Origin: Streptomyces sp. CMB-StM0423
Lineage (GTDB): Bacteria; Actinomycetota; Actinomycetes; Streptomycetales; Streptomycetaceae
Direction: 5' to 3'
Assembly: GCF_002847285.1 (NCBI RefSeq)
Contig: NZ_CP025407.1
Location: 1,924,501-1,988,500 of the forward strand
Length of the DNA stretch: 64,000 nucleotides
Made by a program: the position numbers and the translations under genes. Below, piece by piece: positions 15,611 through 24,901 of the stretch (positions are counted from its first letter, which is position 1; the number at the start of each line of letters is the position of its first letter). The notes beneath the pieces are model-generated. The model did no database searches. It saw only the letters and a program-made list of their open reading frames with translations, and had not been told where the DNA came from.

Positions 15611-18600
15611 ATGCGCTTCGGGGTGCTCGGTCCGCTGGCGGTGTGGACGGCCGGCGGCCAGGCGGTCCGCGTACCGGAGGTGAAGGTCCGCAGCCTCCTG
15701 GCCGATCTGCTGATCCACGCCGGCCGCGCCGTGCCCGCCGACCGGCTCGTGGACGACCTGTGGGGCGGCAGCCCGCCGGCGAACCCCGCGGGGGCGCTGC
15801 AGACCCGCGTCTCCCAACTGCGCCGCGCGCTGGAGGACGCCGAGCCCGGCGCCCGCGCGCTCGTCGTCTCCCGCCCGCCCGGCTATCTGCTGGACGTCGA
15901 CCCCGAGGCCACCGACACCGGCCGCTTCGCGGCTCTCACCGCCGCCGCCCGCCGCGCGGAGGGCCCCCGGACGCGCGCGGCGCTGCTCGCGGACGCGCTC
16001 GCGCTGTGGCGGGGCGAGGTGCTGGCGGACTTCGCCGACGAGGAGTTCGCGCGCGCGGAGATCGCCCGGCTCGACGAGCTGCGGCTGACGGCCCTCGAAG
16101 AGCAGGCGGAGGCCCGGCTCGAACTCGGCGAGCACGCGCTCCTCGCCGACGAGCTGGGCGACCTCGTCGCCCGCCACCCGCTGCGCGAGCGGCTGCGCGC
16201 CGCGCAGTTGCGCGCGCTGTACCGCGCGGGGCGGCAGAGCGAGGCGCTGGCGAGCTACGGCAGGCTGCGCACACAGCTCGCGGAGGATCTGGGCCTGGAC
16301 CCGGGCCCGGAGCTGGTCGCGCTGCACCAGTCGATCCTGGAGCAGGACGCGGCGCTCGGCCCGCCCGAGCGGGAGGAGGCGGCGGTACGGGGCAACCTGC
16401 CGGCGCCGCACGGCGACTTGATCGGCCGCGACGAGTCGGTGGCGGCGGTCCGCGCGCTGCTGGCCACGGGCCGGCTGGTGACCCTGACGGGCCCCGGCGG
16501 GGTGGGCAAGACCCGGCTGGCGCTGGAGACGGCCCGCGGGCTGCCCGGGTCGTTCCCGGACGGCGTGTGGCTCGTGGAGCTGTCCGCGCTGGCACCGCCC
16601 CGGCCGGAAGCGGCACCGGAGGACGTCGCCCCCGACGCCGACAAGGCGGCGGAGCTCGTGGCCGCGGCGCTGGGCGTACGGGACGAGACCGCCGGCGGCG
16701 GCCTGCTGACCGGCGCGGGCGGTGCGGCCCCCGCGGAGCGGCTGGCCGAGGCGCTGCGGACGAAGCGGACGCTGCTGGTCCTCGACAACTGCGAGCACGT
16801 CGTGGACGCGGTCGCCGCGCTCTGCGCCCGGCTGCTGGCGGCGGCACCGGGCGTGCACGTGCTGGCGACGGGCCAGGAGCCGCTGGGTGTCGGCGGCGAA
16901 CACCTGTGGCCGGTGGCGCCGTTGGACGTACCACCGCCGGCGACCGCAGCCCCGGCCGACGCGGACGGTACGGCACACCTGGCCGCCGCGAGCGGCACCA
17001 CACACCAGGCCACTGCTCCCACCCCCGACCTCGCCGCGCTCCGCGCCTCCGGGGCGGTGCGGCTCTTCGCCGAGCGGGCCGCCGCCGTCGCCCCCGGCTT
17101 CGCCGTCGACGCGGGCAACGCCGCGGCCGTCGCGGCCGTCTGCCGCCGGCTCGACGGCATCCCCCTGGCCCTGGAGCTGGCCGCCACCCGGGTACGGGCC
17201 CTCGGGGTACACGAGTTGGCCGCCCGGCTGGACGACCGGTTCCGGCTGCTGTCCGCGGGACCGCGCGACGCGCCCGCCCGGCAGCGCACCCTGCGCGCGA
17301 TGCTCGACTGGAGCTGGGAGCTGCTGACCGCCCCCGAGCAGGCCGTGCTCCGCCGCCTCTCCCTGCACGCGGACGGCTGCACCCTGCGCGCCGCCGAGGC
17401 GGTCTGCGCGGGCGGCGGCATTGCCGAGGACGACGTGCTCGGCCTCCTCGCCCGCCTCGTCGACCGCTCCCTGGTCATGACCACCCCGGGCGACGGCGTG
17501 ACCCCCGCGCGGTACCACCTGCTGGAGTCCGTCGCCGCCTACGGCCACGAACAGCTCTGCGAGGCCGGCGAGTTCACCTCCGTGCGCCACCGCCACGCCG
17601 CGTACTACGCCTCGCTCGCCGGCGAGGCCGAGCCCCAGTTGCGCGGCCCCGCCCAGCGCCAGTGGCTGCTGCGCCTCGACGCCGAGTCCGCCAACATGCG
17701 CGCGGCGCTGGAGGACGCGGTGCGCACCGGCGCCGCGGCCACGGCGCTCGGCCTGGCCAACGACCTGGCGTGGTACTGGGTGCTACGCGGCCGCCTCGGC
17801 GAGGGCCGCCGCTTCCTCACCACCGCCCTGACGACGCCCCCGACGGCCGACGCCGTCCGCCCCGCGGGCGACGCGGAAAGGGAACGCGCGGCCCGTACCA
17901 CCGCCCTCACCTGGCGCGCCGCCATGACCCTGCGCCTCGGCGAGACCCTCGCCCCCGACGCCCTGCCCGCCGTCCGCCAGGCGCCGCCCGCCACCCTCCC
18001 CGAACTGGCCGCCGGCGCCCGCGCCGACGCCTTCCTCGGCCTCACCCGCCTCGGCCTCGGCCCGCTGCCCGGCGGCGGCGACCCGCTGGCCCGCGCCGAG
18101 GAGGTCTTCCGCGCGCTCGGCGACCAGTGGGGCACCGCCGCGGTCTCCAGCACCATCGCCCGGCAGGCGGTGCTCCGCGGCGACCTGCGGGCGCTCGCGG
18201 AGTACGGGGAACGCAGCATGGCGCTCTTCGCCGGACTCGGCGACCGCTGGGGCCAGTTGCACGCGACGTACGCCCTCGGCACGTACGCGGAGATCACCGG
18301 CGACTACGCGCAGGCCGCCCGGCTGCACCGCGAGGGCCTGCGGATGGCCGAGGACCTGGGGCTGTGGTCGGAGGTGTCGGACAAGCTGTCGATGCTGGGC
18401 CGGGTCGCGCTGCTCACGGGGGACGTCGCGCAGGCCGACGACCTGCACGGCCGGGCCGCGCGGCTGGCCGCCGAGCAGGGGTACGTGGTGGGCGAGGAGT
18501 TCGCGGGCATCGGCCTGGCGCTGGGCGCCCGCCGGCAGGGCCGGCTGGCGGAGGCGGAGGCGCATCTGCGGCGCTGGCTGGACTGGGACCGGAAGATCGA

Positions 18601-18985
18601 GTCGGACGTGGGCACGGCGCTGATCCTCGCCGAGCTGGGCTTCGTCGCGGAGCTGGCGGGCGATGCGGAGCAGGCCCGCGAACACCACCGCGAGGGCCTG
18701 GCCTCCGCCCGTCCCACCGGCGACCCCCGCGCCCTCGCCCTGGCCCTGGAGGGCCTGGCCGGCGTGGAGTCCCTGGCCGGCGACGCCACCGCGGCCGCCC
18801 GCCTCCTCGGCAGGGCCGAAGCCCTCCGCGCCGCCGCGGGCGCCCCCCTCCCCGAAGCCGAACGCTTCGACACCGACCGCATCACCGCGCGCCTCCGCGC
18901 CGAGCTGTCCCCGGCGGACCTGGCAGCGGAGCTGGCGAAGGGCCGGTCGGCAGCCCGGGAGGACCTGCCGGCCGGGGAGGCGTGA
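15611..18985 (+). CDS. AfsR/SARP-like BTAD regulator with NB-ARC ATPase and TPR domains
   Basis: A 1124-residue multidomain regulator. Residues 1-95 form an OmpR-type winged helix (MRFGVLGPLAVW...), 100-245 the BTAD helices (ending LGLDPGPELVALHQ), about 290-600 an NB-ARC/STAND ATPase with Walker A GPGGVGKT (294-301), Walker B LLVLDNCEHV and the GIPLALELAA motif, and the last 400 residues are TPR-like helices. Length and order are those of AfsR-type activators. It is divergent from the reductase/MFS operon and is presumably its regulator. ATG 15611 lies in the family-standard position although the frame stays open far upstream. No clear Shine-Dalgarno precedes it. Confidence 0.88.
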   Translation: MRFGVLGPLAVWTAGGQAVRVPEVKVRSLLADLLIHAGRAVPADRLVDDLWGGSPPANPAGALQTRVSQLRRALEDAEPGARALVVSRPPGYLLDVDPEATDTGRFAALTAAARRAEGPRTRAALLADALALWRGEVLADFADEEFARAEIARLDELRLTALEEQAEARLELGEHALLADELGDLVARHPLRERLRAAQLRALYRAGRQSEALASYGRLRTQLAEDLGLDPGPELVALHQSILEQDAALGPPEREEAAVRGNLPAPHGDLIGRDESVAAVRALLATGRLVTLTGPGGVGKTRLALETARGLPGSFPDGVWLVELSALAPPRPEAAPEDVAPDADKAAELVAAALGVRDETAGGGLLTGAGGAAPAERLAEALRTKRTLLVLDNCEHVVDAVAALCARLLAAAPGVHVLATGQEPLGVGGEHLWPVAPLDVPPPATAAPADADGTAHLAAASGTTHQATAPTPDLAALRASGAVRLFAERAAAVAPGFAVDAGNAAAVAAVCRRLDGIPLALELAATRVRALGVHELAARLDDRFRLLSAGPRDAPARQRTLRAMLDWSWELLTAPEQAVLRRLSLHADGCTLRAAEAVCAGGGIAEDDVLGLLARLVDRSLVMTTPGDGVTPARYHLLESVAAYGHEQLCEAGEFTSVRHRHAAYYASLAGEAEPQLRGPAQRQWLLRLDAESANMRAALEDAVRTGAAATALGLANDLAWYWVLRGRLGEGRRFLTTALTTPPTADAVRPAGDAERERAARTTALTWRAAMTLRLGETLAPDALPAVRQAPPATLPELAAGARADAFLGLTRLGLGPLPGGGDPLARAEEVFRALGDQWGTAAVSSTIARQAVLRGDLRALAEYGERSMALFAGLGDRWGQLHATYALGTYAEITGDYAQAARLHREGLRMAEDLGLWSEVSDKLSMLGRVALLTGDVAQADDLHGRAARLAAEQGYVVGEEFAGIGLALGARRQGRLAEAEAHLRRWLDWDRKIESDVGTALILAELGFVAELAGDAEQAREHHREGLASARPTGDPRALALALEGLAGVESLAGDATAAARLLGRAEALRAAAGAPLPEAERFDTDRITARLRAELSPADLAAELAKGRSAAREDLPAGEA

Positions 18986-18988
18986 GCC

Positions 18989-19294
18989 GTGGCCCCCGCG
19001 GGGAGTGACGAGCTGATGCGCAGGCTGGACGGGTGGTATGCCGCGCAGTGCGACGGGGACTGGGAGCACGGGTGCGGGGTGCGGATCGAGAGCCTGGACA
19101 ATCCCGGGTGGCTGGTGCGGGTCGACCTGGCCGGGACGGACCGCGAGGGCGTCACCCTGGCGGGCGAGCCCTCGCGGGAGGACGACGACGAGTGGCTGCA
19201 CCGGTCCGCGGACGGGCGGGTGCTGCGGGTGGCCTGCGGGCCCGGGCAGTTGGCGCGGGCGCTGCGGGTGGCCGTGGAGTTCCTGGGGGCGTGA
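18989..19294 (+). CDS. Immunity protein, Imm53 family (orphan)
   Basis: A 101-residue acidic protein starting GTG 18989 with GGGGAGG eight bases upstream, three bases after the BTAD gene. The run WYAAQCDGDWEHG, then IESLDNPGWLVRVDL and a C-terminal helical segment, is the hallmark of the Imm53 family, predicted immunity proteins of polymorphic toxin systems. No toxin, WXG100 or RHS gene is visible within the window, so it is either an orphan defensive immunity gene or has been exapted. It may be translated from the same message as the regulator. The family call rests on pattern recognition. Confidence 0.75.
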   Translation: MAPAGSDELMRRLDGWYAAQCDGDWEHGCGVRIESLDNPGWLVRVDLAGTDREGVTLAGEPSREDDDEWLHRSADGRVLRVACGPGQLARALRVAVEFLGA

Positions 19295-19304
19295 CGTCCC
19301 CGGG

Positions 19305-20531
19305 TCAGCCGCCTTCGCGTACGGACCAGGGGGAGCCGTAGGCCGTGAGGAGGTCCAGGAAGGGCTTGGGCGGGAGGGCTTCCGGGCCGAGGACGCCCGC
19401 TGCGGTCCACTGGGCGGTGGCCAGGAGTTCCAGGGCTATCACCGGGTTGATGCCCGTCTGCCAGACGACCGCCTGCACGCCGTCGAGGGCCATCGTCTCC
19501 TCGTTGTCCGCCACGTGGTAGAGGTACACCTCACGCGGCCCGCCGTCCTTCGTGCCGCGCACCCACGTCCCCGCGCACGTCCTGCCGCGCATCCGGTCGC
19601 CCAGGGTCGCCGGGTCCGGGAGGCACGCGGCGACCACGTCGCGCGGCGAGACCTTCGCGTCGCCGACCGCGACCGGGGCGGTGCGGTCCAGGCCCAGCTT
19701 GTGCAGGGTCTTGAGGACGTCGATGAACTCCTCCCCCAGCCCGTACTTGAAGGTGACCCGCTTCGCGTCTATCCAGCGCGGTACGAGCAGCACCTCCTCG
19801 TGTTCGACGTTGACGCACTCCACAGGACCGATGCCCGCCGGGAAGTCGAAGACCTCCGGTTCGCTGAAGGGCTCGGTGGTGTGCCAGCCGCGGCCGGCGT
19901 CCCAGATCACCGGCGGGTTGAGGCACTCCTCGATCGTCGTCCAGATGGAGAACGACGGCGCGAAGTCGTAGCCGTCCACGGTGAGGTTCGCGCCGTCGCG
20001 TACACCGATCTCCTCGACGGTGTCGAAGAGTTCGTCGGCGGCGTAGCGCGCGAAGACGTCGGAGAGGCCGGGCTCGACGCCCATGCCGACGAGGGCGAGG
20101 CGTCCCGAGGTGGCCCAGCGGTCGGCGGCGGCGAACTGCTCGTCGCCGAGCTTCACGCCGCACTCCTCGTACGGACGGGAGGGGTGCGGCCGGGACAGGG
20201 ACATCGCCATGTCGACATAGGTGGCGGCGGTGTCGTACGCGGCCTCGAAGAGCGGCATGACGAAGCGCGGGTCGGTGGCGTTCAGGAGCGCGTCGCAGCG
20301 GTGCGTACGCAGCAGGTCGGCCACCGCCGTACGGTCCCCGGCATCCACCCGGGCCGCGGTGAACCGGGCGCCGGAGGGCCCCGGGTGGGCGGCCCGTACA
20401 TGGGCGACCGCGGCCTCCGCGCGGCCGAGGTCGTAGTCCGCGACGACCATCGCCTCGAAGAAGTCGCGGCGCGCCGCGATCCGGGTGATCGCCGTGCCGA
20501 CGCCGCCCGCGCCCACCAGCAAGATGCGCAT
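19305..20531 (-). CDS. Saccharopine dehydrogenase-like NAD(P)-dependent oxidoreductase
   Basis: A 408-residue enzyme starting with a Rossmann loop (LLVGAGGVGTAI) and with the two-domain plan of saccharopine dehydrogenase/carboxynorspermidine dehydrogenase/lysine-dehydrogenase relatives; VGMGVEPGLSDVFA is the conserved loop of that group. ATG 20531 is preceded by AGGGAG. It follows the FAD oxidase and potABCD genes in the same direction with a 20-bp gap, so it likely handles a polyamine-derived intermediate. Whether it makes or breaks a polyamine adduct cannot be told. It converges with the Imm53 gene 10 bp away. Confidence 0.8.
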   Translation of the reverse strand: MRILLVGAGGVGTAITRIAARRDFFEAMVVADYDLGRAEAAVAHVRAAHPGPSGARFTAARVDAGDRTAVADLLRTHRCDALLNATDPRFVMPLFEAAYDTAATYVDMAMSLSRPHPSRPYEECGVKLGDEQFAAADRWATSGRLALVGMGVEPGLSDVFARYAADELFDTVEEIGVRDGANLTVDGYDFAPSFSIWTTIEECLNPPVIWDAGRGWHTTEPFSEPEVFDFPAGIGPVECVNVEHEEVLLVPRWIDAKRVTFKYGLGEEFIDVLKTLHKLGLDRTAPVAVGDAKVSPRDVVAACLPDPATLGDRMRGRTCAGTWVRGTKDGGPREVYLYHVADNEETMALDGVQAVVWQTGINPVIALELLATAQWTAAGVLGPEALPPKPFLDLLTAYGSPWSVREGG

Positions 20532-20551
20532 CTGCCCACTCCCTGCGTCCG

Positions 20552-22021
20552 TCAACTGTCGAAGCCCATGCCCATGCGGTCCAGCGCCCTGAGCCACAGG
20601 TTCCGCCGCCCGCCGCCCGCGTCGGCCCGCGCCAGCGACCACCGCGTCAGCCCGATGCCCGCCCACGCCAGGGGCTCCGGCGGGAACGGCAGCGGCTTGC
20701 TGCGCACCATCCGCAGCTCGGTGCGCTCCGTGCGCTCCCCCGCCAGCAGGTCGAGCATCACCTCGGCGCCGAAGCGGCTGGCGCCGACGCCGAGTCCGGT
20801 GTAGCCGGCGGCGTACGCGACGCGGCCGGCGTGGGCCGTGCCGAAGAAGGCGGCGAAGCGGGAGCAGGTGTCGATGGCGCCGCCCCAGCGGTGGGTGAAG
20901 CGGACGTCCGCGAGCTGCGGGAAGCAGCGGTGGAAATTGCGGGCGAGCTTCAGATAGGTCTCGGGGCGCTGGTCGTACTCGGCGCGCACCGCGCCGCCGA
21001 AGTGGTGCACCGCGTCGTAGCCGCCCCACAGGATGCGGTGGTCGGCGGTGATGCGGAAGTAGTGGAACTGGTTGGCGCTGTCGGCGAGCCCCTGCCGGCG
21101 GTGCCAGCGCACGGCGTCGCGCTGCGCGGCGGACAGCGGCTCGGTCATGAGCGCGTAGTCGTAGACGGGGGTGACGTAGGGGCGGACCCGGCGGACCAGG
21201 TTCGGGAAGGCGTTGGTGCCGAGCGCGACGTGCGGCGCGCGCACCCGCCCGTACGGGGTGCGCACCTCCATCGCGCCGCCGCCGCGCCCCCGCACGCCCG
21301 GGACCCCCGCGGAGCGGAACGCCCCGCCCCCGCCGCCTCCTCCGCCGGCAGGGGCGAGGGCGAGACCCGGGGTGTGCTCGTAGATCCGTACGCCCGCCTC
21401 CAGGCAGGCCCGCTTGAGGCCCCAGGCCAGCCGCGCCGGGTGGACCATGGCGACGCCGTCGCGGTCCCAGAGCCCGCCGAGGAACGTCGACGAGTCGACC
21501 TCGGCGCGGACCGCGTCCCGGTCCATGAGCAGCAGCCCCTCGCCGAGCCCGCGGCGCGTCGCCTCCTCGGCGAACTCACTCAGCTCGTCGAGCTGGTACG
21601 GCTCGGTGGCCACCGTGATCTCGCCGGTGCGCCGGAAGTCGCAGTCGATGCCGTAGCGGTCGACGGCCGCGCCGATCGCGTCCAGGTTCTCCGCGCCCAG
21701 CCGCTCCAGCGTGCCGATCTCCTCGGGCCAGCGCTCCAGGCCGTTGCCGAGGCCATGGGTGAGCGACGCGGCGCAGAAGCCGCCGTTGCGGCCGGAGGCG
21801 GCCCAGCCGCACTCGGCGGCCTCGATGAGGACGACGTCGCGGCCCGGGCCGCGCTCCTTGGCGAGCAGCGCCGTCCACAGACCGCTGTAGCCGCCGCCGA
21901 CGACGAGCAGGTCGGCCTCCTCGGCGCCGGTGAGCGCGGGCAGCGCCGCGGGCCGGTCGGGGTCGTCGAGCCAGTACGGGCGCGGGGCGGCGGACGCCAG
22001 GGCGCGTGCGGGGTCCGTCAT
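20552..22021 (-). CDS. FAD-dependent amine oxidoreductase (PuuB/DAO family)
   Basis: A 489-residue flavoprotein of the D-amino-acid oxidase/gamma-glutamylputrescine oxidase family. The FAD-binding GGGYSGLWTALLAKERG lies near residue 43, ECGWAASGRNGGF follows, and the C-terminal GYTGLGVGASRFGAE closes the FAD site. ATG 22021 overlaps the potC stop (ATGA), so it is translationally coupled to the polyamine transporter. Likely reaction: oxidative deamination of putrescine or a gamma-glutamylated polyamine to the aldehyde. An insertion of about 25 residues with eight consecutive Gly (around residue 225) is unusual for the family and is encoded by a C-rich tract near 21290-21355. Confidence 0.87.
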   Translation of the reverse strand: MTDPARALASAAPRPYWLDDPDRPAALPALTGAEEADLLVVGGGYSGLWTALLAKERGPGRDVVLIEAAECGWAASGRNGGFCAASLTHGLGNGLERWPEEIGTLERLGAENLDAIGAAVDRYGIDCDFRRTGEITVATEPYQLDELSEFAEEATRRGLGEGLLLMDRDAVRAEVDSSTFLGGLWDRDGVAMVHPARLAWGLKRACLEAGVRIYEHTPGLALAPAGGGGGGGGAFRSAGVPGVRGRGGGAMEVRTPYGRVRAPHVALGTNAFPNLVRRVRPYVTPVYDYALMTEPLSAAQRDAVRWHRRQGLADSANQFHYFRITADHRILWGGYDAVHHFGGAVRAEYDQRPETYLKLARNFHRCFPQLADVRFTHRWGGAIDTCSRFAAFFGTAHAGRVAYAAGYTGLGVGASRFGAEVMLDLLAGERTERTELRMVRSKPLPFPPEPLAWAGIGLTRWSLARADAGGGRRNLWLRALDRMGMGFDS

Positions 22022-22809
22022 GCGCGTGACCTCCGCCGGGCCCCGACGACCTGCCCGGCCACCACCAGCGCCAGCGCGCCCACGAACATCGCCGTGCCGA
22101 TGACGTTCACCTGCACCGGGATGCCGCGCTGCGACGCGCCCCAGACGTACATCGGGAACGTGACGGTGGAGGGGCCCGCGTTGAACTGCGTGATGATGAA
22201 GTCGTCCAGCGAGATCGCGAAGCTCAGCATCGCCCCGGCCGCGATCCCCGGCGCCGCCAGCGGCAGCGTGATCCGCAGGAAGGTCTGCAGCGGCCCCGCG
22301 TACAGGTCCCGGGCGGCCTCCTCCAGCTTCGGGTCCATGCTCGCCACCCGCGCCTTGACCGCGACGACGACGAAGCTGAGGCAGAACATGATGTGCGCGA
22401 TGAGGATCGTCGTCACGCCGAACTCGACCCGCATGTTGAGGAACAGGGTGCCCAGCGAGGCGGCCATGACGACCTCGGGCATCGCCATCGGCAGGAAGAT
22501 CAGCGAGTTGCCCGCGGCCCGGCCGCGGAAGCGGTGCCGGGCGAGCGCGAACGCCGCGAGGGTGCCGATGACGGTGGCGGCGACGGTCGCGGCGAGCGCG
22601 ATCTGCAGGCTGAGGCCGACGGAGTCGCACATGCCGGCGACGCCGCAGGGGTCGGTCCAGGCGTCGGTGGAGAAGGACTGCCAGGTGTAGTTGTAGCGGC
22701 CCGCGGGGTCGTTGAAGGAGAAGACCAGCACGACGACGTTGGGCAGCAGCAGGTAGACCAGCGCGAGGGTGCCGGCGATGACGACGAGGTGGCGGCGGAT
22801 CCAGCGCAT
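22018..22809 (-). CDS. potC: Polyamine ABC transporter permease PotC
   Basis: A 263-residue inner-membrane permease with six hydrophobic segments; the EAA loop EEAARDLYAGPLQTFLRITLPLAAPGI contacts PotA. It follows potB with a TGATG overlap and overlaps the next gene with ATGA. With PotB it forms the membrane channel for putrescine/spermidine uptake, based on conserved FSFNDP near the N-terminus and the potABCD order. Confidence 0.92.
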   Translation of the reverse strand: MRWIRRHLVVIAGTLALVYLLLPNVVVLVFSFNDPAGRYNYTWQSFSTDAWTDPCGVAGMCDSVGLSLQIALAATVAATVIGTLAAFALARHRFRGRAAGNSLIFLPMAMPEVVMAASLGTLFLNMRVEFGVTTILIAHIMFCLSFVVVAVKARVASMDPKLEEAARDLYAGPLQTFLRITLPLAAPGIAAGAMLSFAISLDDFIITQFNAGPSTVTFPMYVWGASQRGIPVQVNVIGTAMFVGALALVVAGQVVGARRRSRA

Positions 22810-23729
22810 CAGACCAGCTCCTCGGTGCCGGCCCGGCGGATGTAGACGGTCACCATGATCAGGATGGCGGCCATCAGCAGGAACGACATCGCCGCCGCGG
22901 TGGGGTAGTCGAGGACGTTGAGGAACTGCTTCTGGATGGCGTTGCCGACCATCTGCTCCTTCGGCGAGCCGAGGAGCTGGGCGTTGATGTAGTCGCCGGA
23001 GGCAGGGATGAACGTCAGCAGCGTGCCGGCGACGACGCCGGGCATCGACAGCGGGAAGGTCACCCGGCGGAAGACGGTCAGCGGACGGGCGTAGAGGTCC
23101 TGCGCGGCCTCGTGCAGGCCCGGGTCGATGCGCTCCAGCGAGGTGTACAGCGGCAGGATCATGAACGGCAGGAAGTTGTACGTCAGTCCGCACACGACCG
23201 CGAGCGGGGTGGCGAGCAGCCGGTCGTCGGTGGTCAGGCCGAGGGTCGCGGTGACGTCGAGGACGTGCAGGGTGTCCAGGGCGCCCACCAGCGGGCCGTT
23301 GTCGGACAGGATCGTCTTCCACGCCAGCGTCCGGATGAGGAAGCTGGTGAAGAAGGGGGCGATGACGAGGACGAGGAGCACGCCCCGCCAGCGCCCGGCG
23401 CGGAAGGCGATCATGTACGCGAGTGGGTAGCCGATGGCGAGGCACAGGACGGTGGCCACGGCGGCGTAGCCGAAGGAGCGGGCGAAGTGCTCGGCGTACT
23501 GGTCGAGTGCGTCGGTGTAGTTGGCCCACCGCCAGGTGACCTCGAAGCCCTCCTCGAAGGAACCAGACTGCACGGAGGTCGACGCCTGGTAGACCAGCGG
23601 TGCGGCGAAGAAGACCAACAGCCACAGCGCGGCGGGCAGCAGCAGCCAGTACGGGGTGAGCCGGCGGCGCGGGGGCGGGGGTCCGGGCGCGTCGGGCTTC
23701 GCCTCCGGCGGGGCGGCGAGCGCGGTCAC
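22809..23729 (-). CDS. potB: Polyamine ABC transporter permease PotB
   Basis: A 306-residue permease beginning at GTG 23729, which overlaps the potA stop (GTGA). A Pro-rich cytoplasmic N-terminus of about 28 residues precedes six hydrophobic segments (first LLLPAALWLLVFFAAP). The EAA loop HEAAQDLYARPLTVFRRVTFPLSMPGV is present and PASGDYINAQLLG matches the conserved PotB/PotH region. Part of the potD-A-B-C operon read right to left. Confidence 0.92.
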   Translation of the reverse strand: MTALAAPPEAKPDAPGPPPPRRRLTPYWLLLPAALWLLVFFAAPLVYQASTSVQSGSFEEGFEVTWRWANYTDALDQYAEHFARSFGYAAVATVLCLAIGYPLAYMIAFRAGRWRGVLLVLVIAPFFTSFLIRTLAWKTILSDNGPLVGALDTLHVLDVTATLGLTTDDRLLATPLAVVCGLTYNFLPFMILPLYTSLERIDPGLHEAAQDLYARPLTVFRRVTFPLSMPGVVAGTLLTFIPASGDYINAQLLGSPKEQMVGNAIQKQFLNVLDYPTAAAMSFLLMAAILIMVTVYIRRAGTEELV

Positions 23730-24901
23730 AGGGCCTCCTCGCCCGTACCCGCGTCGCCCACGGTCCCGGCAAGCAGGGACTGGTCGCCGTCGAGTCCGAA
23801 GGTGTGCGCCGGGTTCCAGTGCAGGACGACCTCCGCGCCCGGTACGAGCCCGGGGTCGCGCTCGACGTTCTGCACGAACACCGACAGCTCGGGGCAGACG
23901 GGGCTGGCGACGACGTACTGGGTGGCGGCGCCGGTGAAGGAGGCGTCGACGACGGTGCCGGGTATCCGGTTGCGGCCGTCGGGGACGGCGTCCACGGCGG
24001 CGTCGCGGTGGGTGAGGGAGATCTTCTCCGGCCGCATCCCGGCGAGCACCCGCGTGCCCACGGCGGTGGACCGGGCGCGGCACCGGGCGGCGGGCAGCGC
24101 CAGCTTGACGTCGCCGGCGGCGGACAGCAGCAGGTCCGCGCCGGCGGTGCCGGCTATCTCGGCGGCGATCAGGTTGGACTGGCCGAGGAAGTTGGCGACG
24201 AAGGAGCTGGCGGGGTCCTCGTACAGCTCGACGGGCGCGCCGAGCTGCTCGACCCGGCCCGCGTTCATCACGGCGATGGTGTCGGCCATGGTCATGGCCT
24301 CCTCCTGGTCGTGCGTGACGTGCACGAACGTGATGCCGACCTCCGTCTGGATGCGCTTGAGCTCCAACTGCATCTGCCGGCGCAGCTTCAGGTCGAGCGC
24401 GCCCAGCGGCTCGTCGAGCAGCAGCACCTCGGGCCGGTTGACGACCGCGCGGGCCAGCGCCACGCGCTGCTGCTGGCCGCCGGAGAGCTGGTGCGGCTTG
24501 CGGCGCGCGAGATGCCCCAGCTCGACCAGCTCCAGCGTCTGCTGCACGTCCTTCGCCACCGACCGGATGCCGCGGCGGCGCAGCCCGAAGGCGACGTTGT
24601 CGCGGACGTCGAGGTGGGGGAAGAGGGCGTAGCTCTGGAAGACGGTGTTGACCTTGCGCCGGTGCGGCGGCAGGGCGGTCACGTCCTCGTCGCCGAGGCG
24701 TACGGTGCCGGTGGTGGGCCGCTCCAGGCCGGCGATCATCCGCAGCGTGGTGGTCTTGCCGCAGCCCGAGGCGCCGAGGAGGGCGAAGAACGAGCCCCGG
24801 GGGACGGTGAGGTCCAGGGGGTGCACGGCAGTGACGTCGCCGAACTTCTTGCTGATCCCGGTGAGCGTGACGCCCGCCCGCTGCTCCGTCACCGCGCTCA
24901 C
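23726..24901 (-). CDS. potA: Polyamine ABC transporter ATP-binding protein PotA
   Basis: A 391-residue ATPase that powers polyamine import. Walker A GASGCGKTT (43-51), Q-loop, signature LSGGQQQR, Walker B LLLDEPLGALD and the H-loop in HVTHDQ are all intact, and the C-terminal 130 residues are a TOBE-type regulatory domain (VLAGMRPEKISL). GTG 24901 overlaps the potD stop by four bases. An alternative name would be a generic spermidine/putrescine ATPase; the potD neighbour fixes the assignment. Confidence 0.93.
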   Translation of the reverse strand: MSAVTEQRAGVTLTGISKKFGDVTAVHPLDLTVPRGSFFALLGASGCGKTTTLRMIAGLERPTTGTVRLGDEDVTALPPHRRKVNTVFQSYALFPHLDVRDNVAFGLRRRGIRSVAKDVQQTLELVELGHLARRKPHQLSGGQQQRVALARAVVNRPEVLLLDEPLGALDLKLRRQMQLELKRIQTEVGITFVHVTHDQEEAMTMADTIAVMNAGRVEQLGAPVELYEDPASSFVANFLGQSNLIAAEIAGTAGADLLLSAAGDVKLALPAARCRARSTAVGTRVLAGMRPEKISLTHRDAAVDAVPDGRNRIPGTVVDASFTGAATQYVVASPVCPELSVFVQNVERDPGLVPGAEVVLHWNPAHTFGLDGDQSLLAGTVGDAGTGEEAL

